A DNA stretch of 7,293 nt from NCBI GenBank assembly GCA_934394615.1, contig CAKRRJ010000100.1, positions 1 through 7,293 of the forward strand, given 5' to 3'. The translations under genes were made by a program, and so were the position numbers. Of this stretch, positions 6,386 to 7,293 are shown one piece after another. Source of the DNA: an uncultured Lachnospiraceae bacterium. GTDB lineage: Bacteria; Bacillota; Clostridia; Lachnospirales; Lachnospiraceae. The notes beneath the pieces are model-generated. The model worked only from the letters and a program-made list of their open reading frames with translations. It searched no databases and was not told the DNA's origin. The first letter of the stretch is position 1. Each line of letters starts with the position of its first letter.

Positions 6386-7021
6386 ATGGAAAGCGATAAA
6401 CTATACCGCGTACAGCGGCAGGACCTGCCAAAACTGGAAAAACTGTTATATGCATGTTTCAAACACGACCCCCTCTATGAGACCCTGATTCCGGACCCGG
6501 AGGTCCGCGAACGTCTGATGCCGGAGCTGTTCCACTGCGACATGGATGAGTTTTACGAGACCTGCGAGATTTTCTCCGACAGCGCCAACTTAAACGGTAT
6601 CCTTGTGGTTTCTGATGAAGCAGAGCCCTACAACATCTTCCAGTTCTACTTTGCAGAGGCCCGCGCCACCCTTCAGACCGACACCTATCTTATCAAAGAG
6701 GACCACACTTTAAAGACTTTTCACAACTTCTTAAAGGGTGTGGATTACTTAAATTCCAGCTGGACCGACCAGCTGCACCAGAATCAGAGGCTGCACATCA
6801 TCTACCTGGCAGTGGATCCGGCAATGCAGCACCATGGCATTGCCGCCCGTCTCATGCAGGAGGCCATCGACTACGCCGACACGCACCGCATGATGATCTC
6901 CCTGGAAACCCACAACGAAAAGAACGTGGAATTTTACAAAAATCTCGGTTTTAAGGTCTACGGCATCATGAAGCAGAACTTCCCGTTAAAACAGTACTGC
7001 ATGATCCGCGAGATCCAGTAG
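6386..7021 (+). CDS. GNAT-family N-acetyltransferase
   Basis: This 211-residue soluble protein has the acetyl-CoA-binding signature of the GNAT fold. Motif A is HIIYLAVDPAMQHHGIAARLM (137-157), with the pyrophosphate loop QHHGIA (148-153), and motif B is ETHNEKNVEFYKNLGFKVYG (174-193). The N-terminal 135 residues form the variable acceptor side (VQRQDLPKLEKLLYACF opens it). GNAT enzymes move an acetyl group from acetyl-CoA to an amine on a small molecule, peptide or protein; the acceptor cannot be told here. No in-frame alternative start lies nearby, and the ATG seems to rely on an unusual split ribosome binding site. It lies 92 nt after the M28 peptidase on the same strand and is probably co-transcribed. 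A strong terminator follows at 7046. Confidence 0.9.
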   Translation: MESDKLYRVQRQDLPKLEKLLYACFKHDPLYETLIPDPEVRERLMPELFHCDMDEFYETCEIFSDSANLNGILVVSDEAEPYNIFQFYFAEARATLQTDTYLIKEDHTLKTFHNFLKGVDYLNSSWTDQLHQNQRLHIIYLAVDPAMQHHGIAARLMQEAIDYADTHRMMISLETHNEKNVEFYKNLGFKVYGIMKQNFPLKQYCMIREIQ

Positions 7022-7045
7022 ACTGTATGATCCTTACATAACCTG

Positions 7046-7116
7046 AAAAAGCCAGGGATAGCAGCGGACCGGAACCTTTCTATTCCATCCACAGCCATCC
7101 CTGGCTTTTCTTTTTT
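7046..7116. terminator. Bidirectional intrinsic terminator
   Basis: GCCAGGGAT (7051-7059) pairs perfectly with ATCCCTGGC (7097-7105). Further imperfect pairing goes up the arms to a GGAA/TTCC tip. Five A residues precede the stem (7046-7050) and TTTTCTTTTTT follows it (7106-7116), so both strands end in a T-tract. It can stop the plus-strand peptidase-GNAT transcript and the converging minus-strand nrdG transcript. Confidence 0.9.
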
Positions 7117-7126
7117 GTGATTATCC

Positions 7127-7293
7127 TTACCGGTACTGCTCCATCCACACAGCCTTTCCCTCTGCAAGGGACTTCTTTACATCCAGGATCCGCTGGTTCT
7201 CGGAACCGCGGAATTTCAGGCTTAAGTTCCGGAGTTCTTCCTCAAACTTTCCGTCCACCATGACATCAAACAACGGCACCAGCTCCCTGGTGG
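7127..7293 (-). CDS. nrdG: Anaerobic ribonucleotide reductase activating protein, C-terminal part (runs off the right edge)
   Basis: The last 54 codons are present. They include FDVMVDGKFEEELRNL, then LKFRGSENQRILDVKKSL and a short tail ending in EQYR. The pattern VDGKFEEEL, then LxFRGSxNQRIxDVxKSL, is the characteristic end of NrdG. NrdG is the radical-SAM iron-sulfur enzyme that installs the glycyl radical on the class III ribonucleotide reductase NrdD, allowing dNTP synthesis without oxygen. The CxxxCxxC cluster motif would lie in the missing N-terminal part. nrdD usually lies just upstream, which here would be beyond the right edge. TAA is at 7127-7129, ten bases from the shared terminator. 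The assignment rests on the C-terminal signature only. Confidence 0.85.
   Translation of the reverse strand, partial: TRELVPLFDVMVDGKFEEELRNLSLKFRGSENQRILDVKKSLAEGKAVWMEQYR

Noticed and set aside
1..7293. Mobile elements, CRISPR arrays, tRNA genes
   Set aside because: No transposase, terminal inverted repeats, spaced direct repeats or cloverleaf sequence were seen on either strand.

Overview
The window (about 7.3 kb, moderately GC-rich) looks like chromosomal DNA of a low-GC-lineage Gram-positive anaerobe, most likely a clostridium of the Lachnospiraceae type. The reasons are a Bacillus/Clostridium-style rib operon behind an FMN riboswitch, strong purine-rich Shine-Dalgarno sites, a TTG start, an oxygen-sensitive class III ribonucleotide reductase activase (NrdG) at the right edge, and protein sequences closest to clostridial family members. 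Assignment to a genus is not possible from the sequence alone. I see no mobile element, CRISPR array, tRNA or rRNA.

Layout. Left edge (1-128, minus): the first 42 codons of a small ACT-domain protein with its own sigma-A-like promoter. Then 206-4076, all on minus: the riboflavin operon, transcribed right to left as promoter (4048-4076), FMN riboswitch (about 3914-4035), intrinsic terminator (3837-3866), ribD, ribE, ribBA, ribH. Together these encode every dedicated enzyme from GTP and ribulose-5-phosphate to riboflavin, apart from the phosphatase step. Genes overlap or lie within about 50 nt of each other. No terminator is visible after ribH, so transcription may run into the ACT gene.

The 408-bp stretch 3768-4175 between ribD and the next gene is regulatory: the riboswitch and terminator on the minus strand, then two divergent promoters, one for the rib operon and one (4115-4143) for the plus-strand genes. 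The plus-strand pair is a large cytosolic M28 metallopeptidase with an inserted PA domain (4176-6293), followed after 92 nt by a GNAT acetyltransferase (6386-7021). A hairpin with T-tracts on both sides (7046-7116) ends this unit. It probably also ends the converging minus-strand nrdG, of which only the last 54 codons are present (7127-7293).

What deserves attention is mostly regulatory. A 9-base repeat in the riboswitch expression platform suggests an antiterminator. Two tiny leader ORFs overlap in a chain that ends on ribD's TTG start. A small hairpin appears to bridge a distant Shine-Dalgarno to the GNAT start codon. Leu-TTA codons are strongly tied to a following A. I found no evidence of a wholly new multi-gene system; the genes belong to recognised families.
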